Of a stretch of 49,679 bases of DNA, positions 8,117 through 17,531 are shown in pieces (positions within the stretch are counted from its first letter, which is position 1; each line of letters starts with the position of its first letter). The notes beneath the pieces are model-generated. The model was not told the origin of the DNA. It searched no databases and saw nothing but the letters and a program-made list of their open reading frames with translations. Made by a program: the position numbers and the translations under genes. Source of the DNA: an uncultured Bacteroidales bacterium (GTDB taxonomy: Bacteria > Bacteroidota > Bacteroidia > Bacteroidales > Bacteroidaceae); assembly GCA_902774335.1 (NCBI GenBank), contig CACYHW010000017.1, forward strand, positions 1 through 49,679, given 5' to 3'.

Positions 8117-8190
8117 CGAAATAAAGCCCGATATGCCTAAACTTTAATATAAAACAACATTAATACACGCGCCCCTAAGGATTTTGTTGT

Positions 8191-8198
8191 TAAATTTG
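8191..8198 (+). promoter_or_regulatory. Predicted -7 element for the DUF6242-uppS-bamA operon
   Basis: TAAATTTG matches TAnnTTTG and lies 35 bases before the ATG at 8233. The region about 19 bases upstream is GC-rich and has no TTTG, so only half of the promoter is recognisable. Confidence 0.45.
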
Positions 8199-8232
8199 CG
8201 CGGTTCAAATAATAATAAAAAAGCACAACCTG

Positions 8233-9576
8233 ATGAGAGGTCGTTTTATTTTCTTGTTGCCGGCAGTTCTTTTGCTGAACGTTTCCTGTTTTGATGATGA
8301 GGAGAAAACCACATCTCCGCAGGCGGCGATAACCTCATTTTCCTTAGGCTACTACAATGTGAAGGTCTACGATATCAACACCGACAGAAAGGACACCATT
8401 GTGTACCGTCGTGAAGGCGGCGCCATGTTTCCCTTTACCATAGACCAGGTTCACAACAGGATATACAATACCGACTCCCTTTCGTACGGTTCAAAGATAG
8501 ACTCGGTGACGGTAAGCGTCTCCAGCATAGGAACCGTTGCATACAGTTATGCCGACAATCCCGACTCGGCTGTCATTTGGGAGTCCACGGACTACATAGA
8601 CTTTACTCGTGACCTTGTGTTCTACGTGGTATCCACCGACGGAACGTTCCTGCGTGCTTATGATGTTGACGTCAACATGCACAAGGTATTCCCCGACTCC
8701 CTGATATGGTCCGGTCCCGACAGTCTGAACTTCCCCGCCCTTGCGGGCATCAGCTCGGTTGTCAGGTCCGATACCGTGTTCTGCTTCGGAACCGATACCA
8801 CCGGTGTCCAGGCAGTCTCATTCAGGAAGATTGATGAGGGCGGATGGAACGGATCCAACGCCATGACAGGTCTGCCTGCCGGTTGGAACAGCCGCGTGAC
8901 ACTCTTTTCGGGCAAATTCTATACCGTATGTGACGGTACACTCTACAGTTCGGCCGACGGACTGGGCTGGAGTTCTGTAAGGACAGGTGTCAAGGGCCTG
9001 CTCTCTCAGGGAACGGAATCCGGAACCCTGTGGGCAGTGAGCCGGGACAGCGATATAATCAGCACAACCGATGCTGCACAGTGGAAGTCGGCAGGAAAGG
9101 TTCCTGCAGGTTTCCCGGATTCATTGGGCGTGATATTCAGCTATCCTCTGGTTACCAACAAATCCATCACCAGATCGGTTCTGATAGGTTTTTCCAACGA
9201 CACCGTGAACGCATCGGTATGGAACAAGCTCTCCACAGACACTGTATGGACCAGGATCAATACTCCTGCCGCAGCAGGAATATCGCTTCCCGCCATCCCC
9301 AATATCCAGGTGATAAGATATGACGGTGCACTGTTTGCCACAGGAACAGGTGAAGGATCTTTCCGCCAGTCAAACGACAACGGTGTGACCTGGTACTACT
9401 GCGACAGCTACGCATATGACTACTCATCGTGGAACCGTTACATGCAGCTGCCTGAGGAGGTGAGCGGATACGGACAGGAGTTTGCCTGCGTAACCGACAG
9501 CAAGGGATTCGTCTGGATAATGACTGACGACGGCCGCGCTTGGCGCGGAGCCATAAACCGACTGATAAGAAAGTGA
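8233..9576 (+). CDS. DUF6242-type lipoprotein with propeller-like repeats
   Basis: A 447-residue lipoprotein (lipobox NVSC, Cys19). The N-terminal part (about 30-150) is a beta-sandwich-like region. The C-terminal part carries repeats resembling sialidase/BNR blades, for example TLYSSADGLGWSSV, DIISTTDAAQWKSA and SFRQSNDNGVTWYYC, so it probably folds as a small beta-propeller. The arrangement fits DUF6242 proteins of Bacteroidales; that assignment is from memory of the family. It heads the operon with the DUF6089 gene (2-base gap), uppS and bamA, which suggests an envelope role. Confidence 0.72.
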   Translation: MRGRFIFLLPAVLLLNVSCFDDEEKTTSPQAAITSFSLGYYNVKVYDINTDRKDTIVYRREGGAMFPFTIDQVHNRIYNTDSLSYGSKIDSVTVSVSSIGTVAYSYADNPDSAVIWESTDYIDFTRDLVFYVVSTDGTFLRAYDVDVNMHKVFPDSLIWSGPDSLNFPALAGISSVVRSDTVFCFGTDTTGVQAVSFRKIDEGGWNGSNAMTGLPAGWNSRVTLFSGKFYTVCDGTLYSSADGLGWSSVRTGVKGLLSQGTESGTLWAVSRDSDIISTTDAAQWKSAGKVPAGFPDSLGVIFSYPLVTNKSITRSVLIGFSNDTVNASVWNKLSTDTVWTRINTPAAAGISLPAIPNIQVIRYDGALFATGTGEGSFRQSNDNGVTWYYCDSYAYDYSSWNRYMQLPEEVSGYGQEFACVTDSKGFVWIMTDDGRAWRGAINRLIRK

Positions 9577-9578
9577 CA

Positions 9579-10271
9579 ATGAGACTCAAGCACCTCTTCA
9601 TAGCTGCCATGCTCCTGTGCTGCACCTTTGCCAAGGCGCAGGATGACGGCTATTTCATGGAGCTGGGTGTGGGCGGCGGCGCCGGTTTCTACCTGGGTGA
9701 CGCCAATACGGGTTTCTATGACAATACCAACGGAGTCTTTTCCGTGATTGCCAGGTACAACGTGAACCCCAGGTTCGCGCTCAAGGCCAATCTGGCTGCA
9801 GCCGGAATATCCGGAAGCACCGTGAACGCCTACGGAGCCCTGCCTGGCGATGAACTCTCGTTCAGCCGTACGGTGTATGATCTGGGCGTACAGATGGAGT
9901 GGGGGTTCTGCGGATACGGAATTGCCGGCTGGGACGGCACCAAAAGAGTGGCTCCCTACGGATTGTTGGGAATAGGAATGACATACGCCCCCAAACCTGC
10001 CAGGAATGATTTCGCAGCGAACTTTCCCGTGGGATTGGGTGTCAGATACAAGCTTTCCGAGAGGGTGAACATAGGATTGGAGTGGAGCATGCGTTTTTCC
10101 ACATCGGACCGTCTGGATGTGACTTCCAATACAGGAACATCCATGGAGAATCCGTTCCTGATAAAGGGAAAAGGCATAAAGAACAAGGACAGCTATAGTT
10201 TTACCATGTTGTACGTCACGTTTGACGTGTTCAAACGTCCCTGCAACTGTAACGATGAAATAATAAAGTGA
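9579..10271 (+). CDS. DUF6089-type outer-membrane beta-barrel protein
   Basis: A 230-residue protein with a signal peptide ([20 protein letters not shown]) and alternating hydrophobic strands typical of small outer-membrane barrels ([17 protein letters not shown] and similar). It lacks the usual C-terminal aromatic residue, ending in CNCNDEIIK. The start at 9579 is chosen because the longer frame overlaps the upstream gene and buries the signal peptide. It sits directly before uppS (1-base gap). The DUF6089 assignment is from family memory and from the conserved uppS-bamA context. Confidence 0.78.
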   Translation: MRLKHLFIAAMLLCCTFAKAQDDGYFMELGVGGGAGFYLGDANTGFYDNTNGVFSVIARYNVNPRFALKANLAAAGISGSTVNAYGALPGDELSFSRTVYDLGVQMEWGFCGYGIAGWDGTKRVAPYGLLGIGMTYAPKPARNDFAANFPVGLGVRYKLSERVNIGLEWSMRFSTSDRLDVTSNTGTSMENPFLIKGKGIKNKDSYSFTMLYVTFDVFKRPCNCNDEIIK

Positions 10272-10272
10272 C

Positions 10273-11019
10273 ATGACATACAAGGAGCAACTGGACATGA
10301 ACCGTATCCCGCAGCACGTGGCCATTATAATGGATGGCAACGGCCGATGGGCGGAACAGCGGGGCAAGCAGCGTACCGAGGGCCATATCAAGGGCGTCGA
10401 GGTAGTGCGTAAGATTATGGAAAATGCCGTTGAATTGGGTATAAAGTATCTTACTCTCTACACATTCTCAACCGAGAACTGGAACCGTCCTGAGCAGGAG
10501 GTGAGCGCTCTGATGGGTTTGCTGTTCAAGAACATCGAGGAGGAGGTCTTCATCAAGAACCAGGTCCGCTTCCGCGTTATCGGTGACATTGAGAGACTTC
10601 CCGCCGAGATACAGGCCAAGCTCAACAAGTGCATGGAGCACACCAGGGACTTTGAGCGTTCCTGCATGGTGCTGGCCTTGAGTTACTCGTCACGCTGGGA
10701 GATAACCCGTGCCGCCAGGATCCTTGCGGACAAGGCTGCCAAGGGTCTGATTTCGGCCGATGCCATCGACGAAAAGATGCTCTCCGGCGTCATGACCACA
10801 AACTTCATGCCCGATCCCGACCTGCTCATCCGCACTGGAGGTGAGATAAGACTCAGCAATTACCTCTTGTGGCAGTCGGCATACACCGAACTCTATTTCT
10901 GTGATACTTTCTGGCCCGATTTCAATATGGAGGAATTGTGCAAGGCCATCTATGAATACCAGCAGCGTGAACGCCGTTTCGGCAAGACAGGTGCTCAGAT
11001 CGCTCAAGAGAACAAGTAA
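10273..11019 (+). CDS. uppS: Isoprenyl transferase (undecaprenyl diphosphate synthase)
   Basis: Condenses isopentenyl diphosphate onto farnesyl diphosphate in cis to give the C55 lipid carrier of peptidoglycan and surface polysaccharides. The signature [13 protein letters not shown] has the catalytic Asp21; the second conserved block is [20 protein letters not shown]. At 248 residues it has normal length. It is three bases before bamA. ATG at 10273; a second Met at residue 9 is also possible. Confidence 0.97.
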   Translation: MTYKEQLDMNRIPQHVAIIMDGNGRWAEQRGKQRTEGHIKGVEVVRKIMENAVELGIKYLTLYTFSTENWNRPEQEVSALMGLLFKNIEEEVFIKNQVRFRVIGDIERLPAEIQAKLNKCMEHTRDFERSCMVLALSYSSRWEITRAARILADKAAKGLISADAIDEKMLSGVMTTNFMPDPDLLIRTGGEIRLSNYLLWQSAYTELYFCDTFWPDFNMEELCKAIYEYQQRERRFGKTGAQIAQENK

Positions 11020-11022
11020 AGA

Positions 11023-13668
11023 ATGAAGATGAAGTTCAAACCAGAATACATTTTGGCACTTTTGCTCATGGCGCCTACCGTCAAGGTTCAGGCGCAGACA
11101 GATGTTGCCGAACAGGAGAACCCGGTTATCCTTTACTCCGGTACATCCAAACGATACGAGATTGCCGATATCATTGTGACAGGCATCGAGGAGAACAACC
11201 ATAAGACACTGCTCAAGCTGTCGGGACTGAGTGTAGGCCAGCGCGTGGGCATTCCCGGTCCGGACATTACCCAGGCCATGAAGCGTCTGTGGAACACAGG
11301 TCTGTTTGCAAACGTCAAGATCAAGGCCCTCAAGACACAGGGCGACAAGATATGGCTGGAGATGTACATAGAGCAGAACCCCAAGATCAAGGAGGTTGTG
11401 TTCCATGGTGTGCGCAAGGGTGAGGCATCGGAACTGGAGGACAAGATAGGTCTGTTCCCCGGAAGCCAGATAAGCCAGAATATTCTGGACCGTTCGGAGA
11501 AACTTATCCGCAAGTACTTTGACGAGAAGGGTTTCAAGGATGCCGATGTCCGTGTACAGCAGCGCTCCGAGGCCGATGAGGACGGACTGGCATACGTGGA
11601 TGTCTACATCGACAAGAAGGATAAGGTCAAGGTACGCACCATCCATCTGGAGGGCAATGAGGCACTGTCGGACAAGGCCATCAAGAAGATCATGAAGAAG
11701 ACCAACGAGAAGGGTAAGCTGCGTGAGTTCTTCCGTACCAAGAAGTTTGTCAACGAGGAGTATCTTGCCGATAAGGACAAGATTTACGAGAGATACGGCG
11801 AACTGGGCTACCGTGACGCATATATCGTATTCGACAGCATATCGTCCAATCCCGAGGACAACACGGTGGATGTATGGCTCAAGTTTGACGAGGGTGGTAA
11901 ATACTATCTGCGCAATGTGAACTGGGTGGGTAACACCGTCTACAACAGCGAGCAGCTGTCGGCCATGCTGGATATGAAGCGCGGTGACGTGTACAACCAG
12001 AAGAAACTGCAGGAGCGCACCAAGGAGGACGAGGACGCCATAGGTAAGATGTACTACAACAACGGTTACGTGATGCTTCAGCTGAATCCGGTGGAGGCTA
12101 ATGTGGTAGGCGACTCCATTGACCTTGAGATACGTATAGCCGAGGGTCCGCAGGCATCCATCAACCGCGTGATGATTCACGGTAATGACCGTGTATACGA
12201 GAACGTGGTCAGACGTGAACTCTATACCCGTCCCGGTGACATATTCTCGTACGACGCCCTGGAGCGTTCATACCGTTCTATCGCCCAGATGGGACATTTC
12301 GAGCCTACCACCATCAATCCCGACATCAAGCCTGACCAGGTGAACGGAACAGTGGATATTGACTGGCAGCTGGAGTCAAAGGGTAACGACCAGGTTGAGG
12401 TTTCGTTCGGTTGGGGTCAGACCGGTGTGATAGGACGTGCCGCTCTCAAGTTCACCAACTTCAGCATGCGCAACCTGTTTACCAAGAGCGACAATCACCG
12501 TTTCCTGCTTCCGCAGGGTGACGGCCAGACATTCTCCATCAGCGCACAGACCAACGGACAGTTCTACCAGTCCTACAGCATATCGTTCCTGGAGCCCTGG
12601 CTTGGCGGCAACCGCCCCAACTCGCTCTCGCTGGGCCTGTTCTATTCCAAGCAGACAGACATAAGCAGCAACTACTATAACTCCGCCTACTACCAGAACA
12701 TGTACAACTACATGTACGGTTACGGAAACTACTACGGAAACTACGGAGGCGGATATTACAACAACTACGAGTCATATTACGATCCCGACAAATACATCAC
12801 CATGATCGGTGCCAGCGTAGGTGTGGGCCGTCGTCTGCATTGGCCTGACGATTACTTCACCATCTACTCTGAGCTCTCCTACACCCGTTACAAGATGAAG
12901 CAGTGGAGCTACTTCCTGATCAACAACGGAACGTGCAACAACATCAACCTGGGCTTTACGCTGGGCAGGAACACCACCAACCATCCGTTCTTCCCGAGCA
13001 CCGGTTCGGAGTTTGCGGCATCGGTCTATTTCACACCTCCCTATTCACTCTGGGACGGTGTCGACTACGAGCACCTGGCTGCCGACAGGACATCGGCCAC
13101 ATATCAGGACGAGCTGCGTCAGAAGCACAAATGGATAGAGTATAACAAGTGGAAATTCCGTTCCCGCACATATACTTCATTAACAAACGGAGTCAAGAAA
13201 CGTCTGGTACTTATGACACGCTTTGACTTCGGATTATTGGGACACTACAACAAATACAAGAAGTCGCCCTTTGAAACATTCTTCATGGGTGGTGACGGCA
13301 TGAGCGGCGGATCCTACACCTATGCTACCGAGATTATCGGCCTGCGCGGTTATGAGAACGGTTCGCTCACCCCGTACTCGGACGGTTACGCCTACACCAG
13401 GATGGGTGCCGAACTCCGTTACCCGCTGCTTATGGAGAACTCCACCATGATCTATGCCCTGGCATTCGTGGAGGGAGGTAACGCATGGGACAGCGTGGGC
13501 AAGTTCAACCCGTTTGACCTCAAGCGCTCGGCCGGTGCCGGTGTGAGAATCATACTTCCCATGGTGGGTCTGATGGGTATTGACTGGGCTTACGGATTCG
13601 ATCCCATTATGGGTTCAAGGCAGTATAGCGGCAGTCAGATACACTTCATCCTGGGCCAGGAATTTTAA
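11023..13668 (+). CDS. bamA: Outer-membrane protein assembly factor BamA
   Basis: Central subunit of the machine that folds and inserts outer-membrane barrels. It has 881 residues with a signal peptide (MKMKFKPEYILALLLMAPTV). POTRA domains fill the first half (about 45-440, for example IADIIVTGIEENNHKTLLKL). The 16-strand barrel follows, with the conserved lid-loop motif near GLRGYENGS and the C-terminal strand QIHFILGQEF ending in Phe. Residues about 550-590 form an unusual loop rich in Tyr, Asn and Gly. It is followed by the Skp-like chaperone genes, the usual partners. Confidence 0.96.
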   Translation: MKMKFKPEYILALLLMAPTVKVQAQTDVAEQENPVILYSGTSKRYEIADIIVTGIEENNHKTLLKLSGLSVGQRVGIPGPDITQAMKRLWNTGLFANVKIKALKTQGDKIWLEMYIEQNPKIKEVVFHGVRKGEASELEDKIGLFPGSQISQNILDRSEKLIRKYFDEKGFKDADVRVQQRSEADEDGLAYVDVYIDKKDKVKVRTIHLEGNEALSDKAIKKIMKKTNEKGKLREFFRTKKFVNEEYLADKDKIYERYGELGYRDAYIVFDSISSNPEDNTVDVWLKFDEGGKYYLRNVNWVGNTVYNSEQLSAMLDMKRGDVYNQKKLQERTKEDEDAIGKMYYNNGYVMLQLNPVEANVVGDSIDLEIRIAEGPQASINRVMIHGNDRVYENVVRRELYTRPGDIFSYDALERSYRSIAQMGHFEPTTINPDIKPDQVNGTVDIDWQLESKGNDQVEVSFGWGQTGVIGRAALKFTNFSMRNLFTKSDNHRFLLPQGDGQTFSISAQTNGQFYQSYSISFLEPWLGGNRPNSLSLGLFYSKQTDISSNYYNSAYYQNMYNYMYGYGNYYGNYGGGYYNNYESYYDPDKYITMIGASVGVGRRLHWPDDYFTIYSELSYTRYKMKQWSYFLINNGTCNNINLGFTLGRNTTNHPFFPSTGSEFAASVYFTPPYSLWDGVDYEHLAADRTSATYQDELRQKHKWIEYNKWKFRSRTYTSLTNGVKKRLVLMTRFDFGLLGHYNKYKKSPFETFFMGGDGMSGGSYTYATEIIGLRGYENGSLTPYSDGYAYTRMGAELRYPLLMENSTMIYALAFVEGGNAWDSVGKFNPFDLKRSAGAGVRIILPMVGLMGIDWAYGFDPIMGSRQYSGSQIHFILGQEF

Positions 13669-13723
13669 CCTGACAGACGGAACGGTTATAATATAGATAG
13701 AACAACAGAGAAAACATACGCTT

Positions 13724-14239
13724 ATGAAAAAGACATTATCAATAGCAGCAATGATGCTGTTTTTCTGCATCACCGCAGGTGCGCAGAAATTTGCTCTGGT
13801 AGACATGGAGTATATCCTCAACAGGATTCCGGCATACGAGCGTGCAAACGAGCAGCTCAATCAGTTCTCAAAACGTTGGCAGGCCGAGGTGGAGGCTCTG
13901 AACCTGGAGGCCCAGACCCTTTACAAGAACTACCAGAACGAGGCTCTTTTCCTCTCCGAGGAGCAGAAGGCCAAGAAAGAGGAGGAGATAGTTGCCAAGG
14001 AGAAGCAGGCCAGCGACCTGAAGCGTCAGTACTTTGGACCCGACGGCGAACTCTACAAGAAGCAGGAGAGCCTGATGTCTCCCATCCAGGACGAGATTTA
14101 CGAGGCTATCAAGCAGATCAGCGAGGCAGACGGTTACCAGGTGGTCGTAGACCGCTCATCGGCCTCCAGTATGATTTATGCCTCACCTAAGATCGATATC
14201 AGCAATGAGGTTCTCAAGAAGCTGGGATATTCAAACTAA
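13724..14239 (+). CDS. Skp/OmpH family periplasmic chaperone, copy 1
   Basis: A 171-residue protein with a signal peptide (MKKTLSIAAMMLFFCITAGA). It has the Skp/OmpH pattern: an N-terminal strand (KFALVDMEYILNRIPAYERA), a long charged coiled-coil hairpin (about 40-115), and a C-terminal strand pair (YQVVVDRSSASSMIYASPKI). It should hold unfolded outer-membrane proteins for delivery to BamA, whose gene ends 55 bases upstream. Confidence 0.92.
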   Translation: MKKTLSIAAMMLFFCITAGAQKFALVDMEYILNRIPAYERANEQLNQFSKRWQAEVEALNLEAQTLYKNYQNEALFLSEEQKAKKEEEIVAKEKQASDLKRQYFGPDGELYKKQESLMSPIQDEIYEAIKQISEADGYQVVVDRSSASSMIYASPKIDISNEVLKKLGYSN

Positions 14240-14244
14240 TTGTT

Positions 14245-14252
14245 TATCTTTG
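14245..14252 (+). promoter_or_regulatory. Predicted -7 element for Skp copy 2
   Basis: TATCTTTG matches TAnnTTTG and lies between the first two Skp genes, 40 bases before the ATG at 14292. The -33 region is not convincing. Confidence 0.45.
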
Positions 14253-14291
14253 CTCGCCTTATAATTATTCAGAACAAATAAGAACAACAAT

Positions 14292-14795
14292 ATGAAGAAG
14301 ACTATTATCGTAGCACTTATGGCGCTTCTGCCCCTGGGTGCATTCGCACAGAAGTTCGGACACATCAACTCATCAGACATCATTCCTCTGATGACAGAAT
14401 ACAAGACAGCACAGACTGAGCTGCAGACTCTTCAGAAGCAGTACGAGGAGGAACTGGAGTACATGAACACCGAGTATTCCAAGAAGATTGAGGATTATGA
14501 GAAGAACCGTGAGACCCTTCCTGACAACATCCGTTCACGTCGTGAGCAGGAGATCATGGAGAGCCAGCAGAAGATGCAGCAGTACTATCAGGACTGTCAG
14601 GACAACCTTGCTCAGAAATCATCAGAGCTTATGAACGACATCAACACCAAGCTTCTCAAGGCCATCCAGGCTGTAGGTGAGGAGGGTGCTTATGTATGCG
14701 TATTCGATATCTCAGGCGGCGCCGTTCCTTTTGTAAGCTCAACTCTTACGACCGATGTTACCGAGGCCGTAAAGGGCAAGCTGGGAATTAAGTAA
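14292..14795 (+). CDS. Skp/OmpH family periplasmic chaperone, copy 2
   Basis: A 167-residue paralogue of the preceding gene, with signal peptide MKKTIIVALMALLPLGAFA. The N-terminal strand is KFGHINSSDIIPLMTEY, followed by a long coiled-coil hairpin rich in Glu, Gln and Lys, then a C-terminal strand (AYVCVFDISGGAVPFVS). It uses preferred codons heavily, which suggests strong expression. It appears to have its own -7 element and is followed by a hairpin. Confidence 0.92.
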   Translation: MKKTIIVALMALLPLGAFAQKFGHINSSDIIPLMTEYKTAQTELQTLQKQYEEELEYMNTEYSKKIEDYEKNRETLPDNIRSRREQEIMESQQKMQQYYQDCQDNLAQKSSELMNDINTKLLKAIQAVGEEGAYVCVFDISGGAVPFVSSTLTTDVTEAVKGKLGIK

Positions 14796-14813
14796 TAGAC
14801 TTTGAATATACAT

Positions 14814-14850
14814 ATAAGGGGAACCGGCTTCAGCCCGATTCCCCTTATTG
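14814..14850 (+). terminator. Stem-loop after Skp copy 2
   Basis: ATAAGGGGAA (14814-14823) pairs with TTCCCCTTAT (14839-14848), with an inner partly paired stem. The T-tract after it is poor, so it may be a partial terminator or an RNA-processing/stability element that sets copy 3 and murI apart. Confidence 0.55.
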
Positions 14851-14877
14851 GTTAGAAATACAATGCTGAACCTTAAT

Positions 14878-15468
14878 ATGCCTAAACTGAAAACTTTACT
14901 TACCGTTCTTCTTCTGGGTTTTTCCGTCATGCTTTACGGTCAGGACGGAAAGTTCGGATATATCGATTTCAACGGAACATTGAGGCTTATGCCCGAATAT
15001 CATGAGGCCGAGATCAACCTTCAGAAAACGCAGTCCGATTACCGCGAGGAGATAGAGCGTTCCAAGCGCGAGTTCGAGAGACAGTACATTGAGTTCATGC
15101 TCGAGCAGGACCAGCTGTCACCCTCGATTGTCGCCAAACGCCAGAGAGAACTGCAGCTGCTCATGGACAACAACGCACAGTTCCGCGACAAGGTGCAGTC
15201 CGAACTTGAAGCCAAACGCGAGGAACTGCTTGTTCCGCTAAAGAGAAAACTTATGGAGGCCATCGCCTCGGCTTGCTCGGAACAGGCGCTGGATTACGTT
15301 GTGGATACAGGAAAGGGTTCTTACCTCTATATCAATCCCGAAAAGGGAGTGGACATCTCGGGCACCGTATACAAACTTGTGGGCATTGAGGACGGAGCCG
15401 AAAGAATAGTTGAGGGCGGACAACCCGTTTTAAACGTCGTTCAGGAAGTAAAACCGATAGAGCAATGA
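14878..15468 (+). CDS. Skp/OmpH family periplasmic chaperone, copy 3
   Basis: A protein of about 196 residues. The start at 14878 gives a clean signal peptide (MPKLKTLLTVLLLGFSVMLY); an ATG at 14863 would add five residues and is also possible, whereas the TTG at 14848 lies in the preceding hairpin. The Skp pattern is present: KFGYIDFNGTLRLMPEYHEA, a long charged coiled coil, then LDYVVDTGKGSYLYINPEKG. It is longer than its two neighbours by a C-terminal tail of about 30 residues (ERIVEGGQPVLNVVQEVKP). Its stop overlaps the murI start (ATGA), so it is coupled to the racemase. Confidence 0.88.
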   Translation: MPKLKTLLTVLLLGFSVMLYGQDGKFGYIDFNGTLRLMPEYHEAEINLQKTQSDYREEIERSKREFERQYIEFMLEQDQLSPSIVAKRQRELQLLMDNNAQFRDKVQSELEAKREELLVPLKRKLMEAIASACSEQALDYVVDTGKGSYLYINPEKGVDISGTVYKLVGIEDGAERIVEGGQPVLNVVQEVKPIEQ

Positions 15469-16307
15469 GTAAAACCGTATTATCACAGAAGCCTGGTCCC
15501 ATTGGTGTCTTTGATTCAGGTTACGGTGGTCTGACCATCCTTAAGCAGATCCGTGACCTTATGCCCGAATATGATTTCATCTATCTGGGCGACAATGCCA
15601 GGACACCTTACGGAACAAGGTCTTTTCAGGTGGTATACGAATTTACACTGCAGTGTGTGACCAAGCTCTTTGAGATGGGTTGCCCGCTTGTGATACTGGC
15701 CTGCAACACCGCATCGGCCAAAGCCCTGAGAACCATACAACAGATTGACCTTCCGCGTCTTGACGCCACTCGCAGGGTTCTGGGAATTATCCGCCCGACT
15801 GTCGAATCCATCGGTGAATTGACCAAATCCCGTCATGTGGGCCTGCTTGCTACTCCCGGAACTGTCAAGTCACTCTCGTACCCTCTCGAGATAAACAAAC
15901 TCTTCCCCGACATCACCGTCACAGGCGAGGCCTGTCCCATATGGGTTCCCCTGGTGGAGAGCGGTGAATCACAGTCTGCCGGAGCCGACTATTTTGTAGA
16001 GCGTCATATAAAGAACCTGCTTGCCAAGGACAGCAAGATAGACACCATTATCCTGGGTTGCACCCATTATCCGCTGCTGTTGGACAAGATACGCAAATAT
16101 GTGCCTCAGGGCATAAAGATCATCTCCCAGGGTGAGTATGTGGCCACATCCCTTAAGGACTACATGAAGCGTCATCCGGAGATGGATGCACGCTGCACCA
16201 ATGGAAGCAGCTGCAGGTATTACACCACGGAGTCCGTGGATACCTTTCTTCCCAACGCATCGATATTCCTGAACGAGGCTGTCGATGCCGACTCAGTTAC
16301 TCTCTGA
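15465..16307 (+). CDS. murI: Glutamate racemase
   Basis: Makes D-glutamate for peptidoglycan. The two catalytic cysteines are visible: Cys80 in LACNTASA and Cys199 in LGCTHYPLL. The N-terminal motif GVFDSGYGGLT is conserved. It has 280 residues. It starts within the last codon of the third Skp gene, and its 3' end overlaps the convergent permease gene by 15 bases. Confidence 0.96.
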   Translation: MSKTVLSQKPGPIGVFDSGYGGLTILKQIRDLMPEYDFIYLGDNARTPYGTRSFQVVYEFTLQCVTKLFEMGCPLVILACNTASAKALRTIQQIDLPRLDATRRVLGIIRPTVESIGELTKSRHVGLLATPGTVKSLSYPLEINKLFPDITVTGEACPIWVPLVESGESQSAGADYFVERHIKNLLAKDSKIDTIILGCTHYPLLLDKIRKYVPQGIKIISQGEYVATSLKDYMKRHPEMDARCTNGSSCRYYTTESVDTFLPNASIFLNEAVDADSVTL

Positions 16308-17531
16308 TTTCTTGATGAAACGGCGGGCTATCGGCCCGATGGGACGTACCGAAAGGAAACTGACAACCAGAACGGTTACCAGTACCAGCAGTATGTCGCC
16401 CTTGTGTATGCCTACAGGATAGGCGTCGACTATGAAATTGCCGGCCGTACCCAGCGAAATGAATCCGAACTTCTGCTGCAGCATCACTGCGATGACGCCT
16501 AAGATGAGTCCCGATATGGCTCCTATGAGTGATATGAGCACTCCGTTCACCACAAAGATTTTCTCAATTGTCTTTTGGGGCGCGCCCATGCTTGAAAGCA
16601 GCACCGTATCCTGCTGTTTCTCCACAATGAGCATTATCAGTGAGCCTATTATGTTGAAGCAGGCTATGAGCAGAATGAATGTCAGGAACAGGTATGATAT
16701 GAACTTTTCAAGTTTGAATACCTTGAACACGTCCTGCTGCTGCTCGATCCGGTCCAAAACCTTGAATTCATCGCCCAATACGGACTGCAGTTCATGCTTG
16801 GCTTTGCGCAGTGAGGTGCCATCGCTGAGTCTTATCTCCAGGGCCGATGCCTCTCCCTCGCGGTCGGTCAAAGTCTGTGCCAGCTGGAGCGATACAATCA
16901 GGTAGTTGTCGTCATATTTCTCCTGTTCCACAAGGAAAGCCACGCCCGGCGAGTATACCCTGGCCTGATTGAATGCCGTAACCGGGTTGTTGATGTTTAC
17001 CCTGCCGTCCTTCTTGGGGACCGATATGCGGAATGGATCGAGCGGTTTCATGCCGCAGTTGAGCCTGTTAACCAACCCAATACCCGGTATTCCGTAGTGG
17101 GTCAGACCGTCCTCGAGCATGAATATTCCGTTTCCCTTAAGCAGATTCTCTATACCCGCCAGATCATGGAAGCTGTCCTCCACACCCTTGATCATGGCAA
17201 TCTGCTGCTTGCTCTTGTAGTTTATAAGAGCCTGCTCCTCCAGTGTGAAAGAGCATATGTCTATGAAGTCAAGCGTTGCGGCCTTTTGGATGCGTGCGTC
17301 ATCAATGCCAAAGAACTTCTTGTCTGCCGACACCACCTTGAGTTCGGGATCAAAGTCCTTGAACAGTGACTCCACCAGGTCATGGAAACCGTTGAATACC
17401 GACAGGGTACATATGAGCGCGAACGATGCAAGCATGATTCCCGCGGCCGATATGGCCGAGATCACGTTGATCACGTTATGGCTCTTCTTGGCAAAGAGAT
17501 AACGGCGCGCTATGTAAAAGGGAAAGTTCAC
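16293..17531 (-). CDS. FtsX-like ABC permease, LolC/LolE type
   Basis: A 412-residue inner-membrane permease. It has one transmembrane segment near residues 25-45 (VISAISAAGIMLASFALICTL), a large periplasmic domain (about 50-260), and three C-terminal segments of the FtsX/MacB core (LFLTFILLIACFNIIGSLIML and two more). This is the layout of the lipoprotein-releasing LolC/E subunits, which pass lipoproteins from the inner membrane to LolA. No ATPase gene is adjacent. It overlaps rbfA by four bases. Confidence 0.87.
   Translation of the reverse strand: MNFPFYIARRYLFAKKSHNVINVISAISAAGIMLASFALICTLSVFNGFHDLVESLFKDFDPELKVVSADKKFFGIDDARIQKAATLDFIDICSFTLEEQALINYKSKQQIAMIKGVEDSFHDLAGIENLLKGNGIFMLEDGLTHYGIPGIGLVNRLNCGMKPLDPFRISVPKKDGRVNINNPVTAFNQARVYSPGVAFLVEQEKYDDNYLIVSLQLAQTLTDREGEASALEIRLSDGTSLRKAKHELQSVLGDEFKVLDRIEQQQDVFKVFKLEKFISYLFLTFILLIACFNIIGSLIMLIVEKQQDTVLLSSMGAPQKTIEKIFVVNGVLISLIGAISGLILGVIAVMLQQKFGFISLGTAGNFIVDAYPVGIHKGDILLVLVTVLVVSFLSVRPIGPIARRFIKKSESN

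Noticed and set aside
9438-10391. 317-residue open frame on the minus strand opposite the DUF6242 and DUF6089 genes
   Set aside because: It crosses three coupled rightward genes and has no family resemblance.
10690-12180. 496-residue open frame on the minus strand opposite uppS and bamA
   Set aside because: It is a shadow of two well-identified genes, caused by their codon bias; its translation is a repetitive mix of Leu, Val and His with no recognisable domain.
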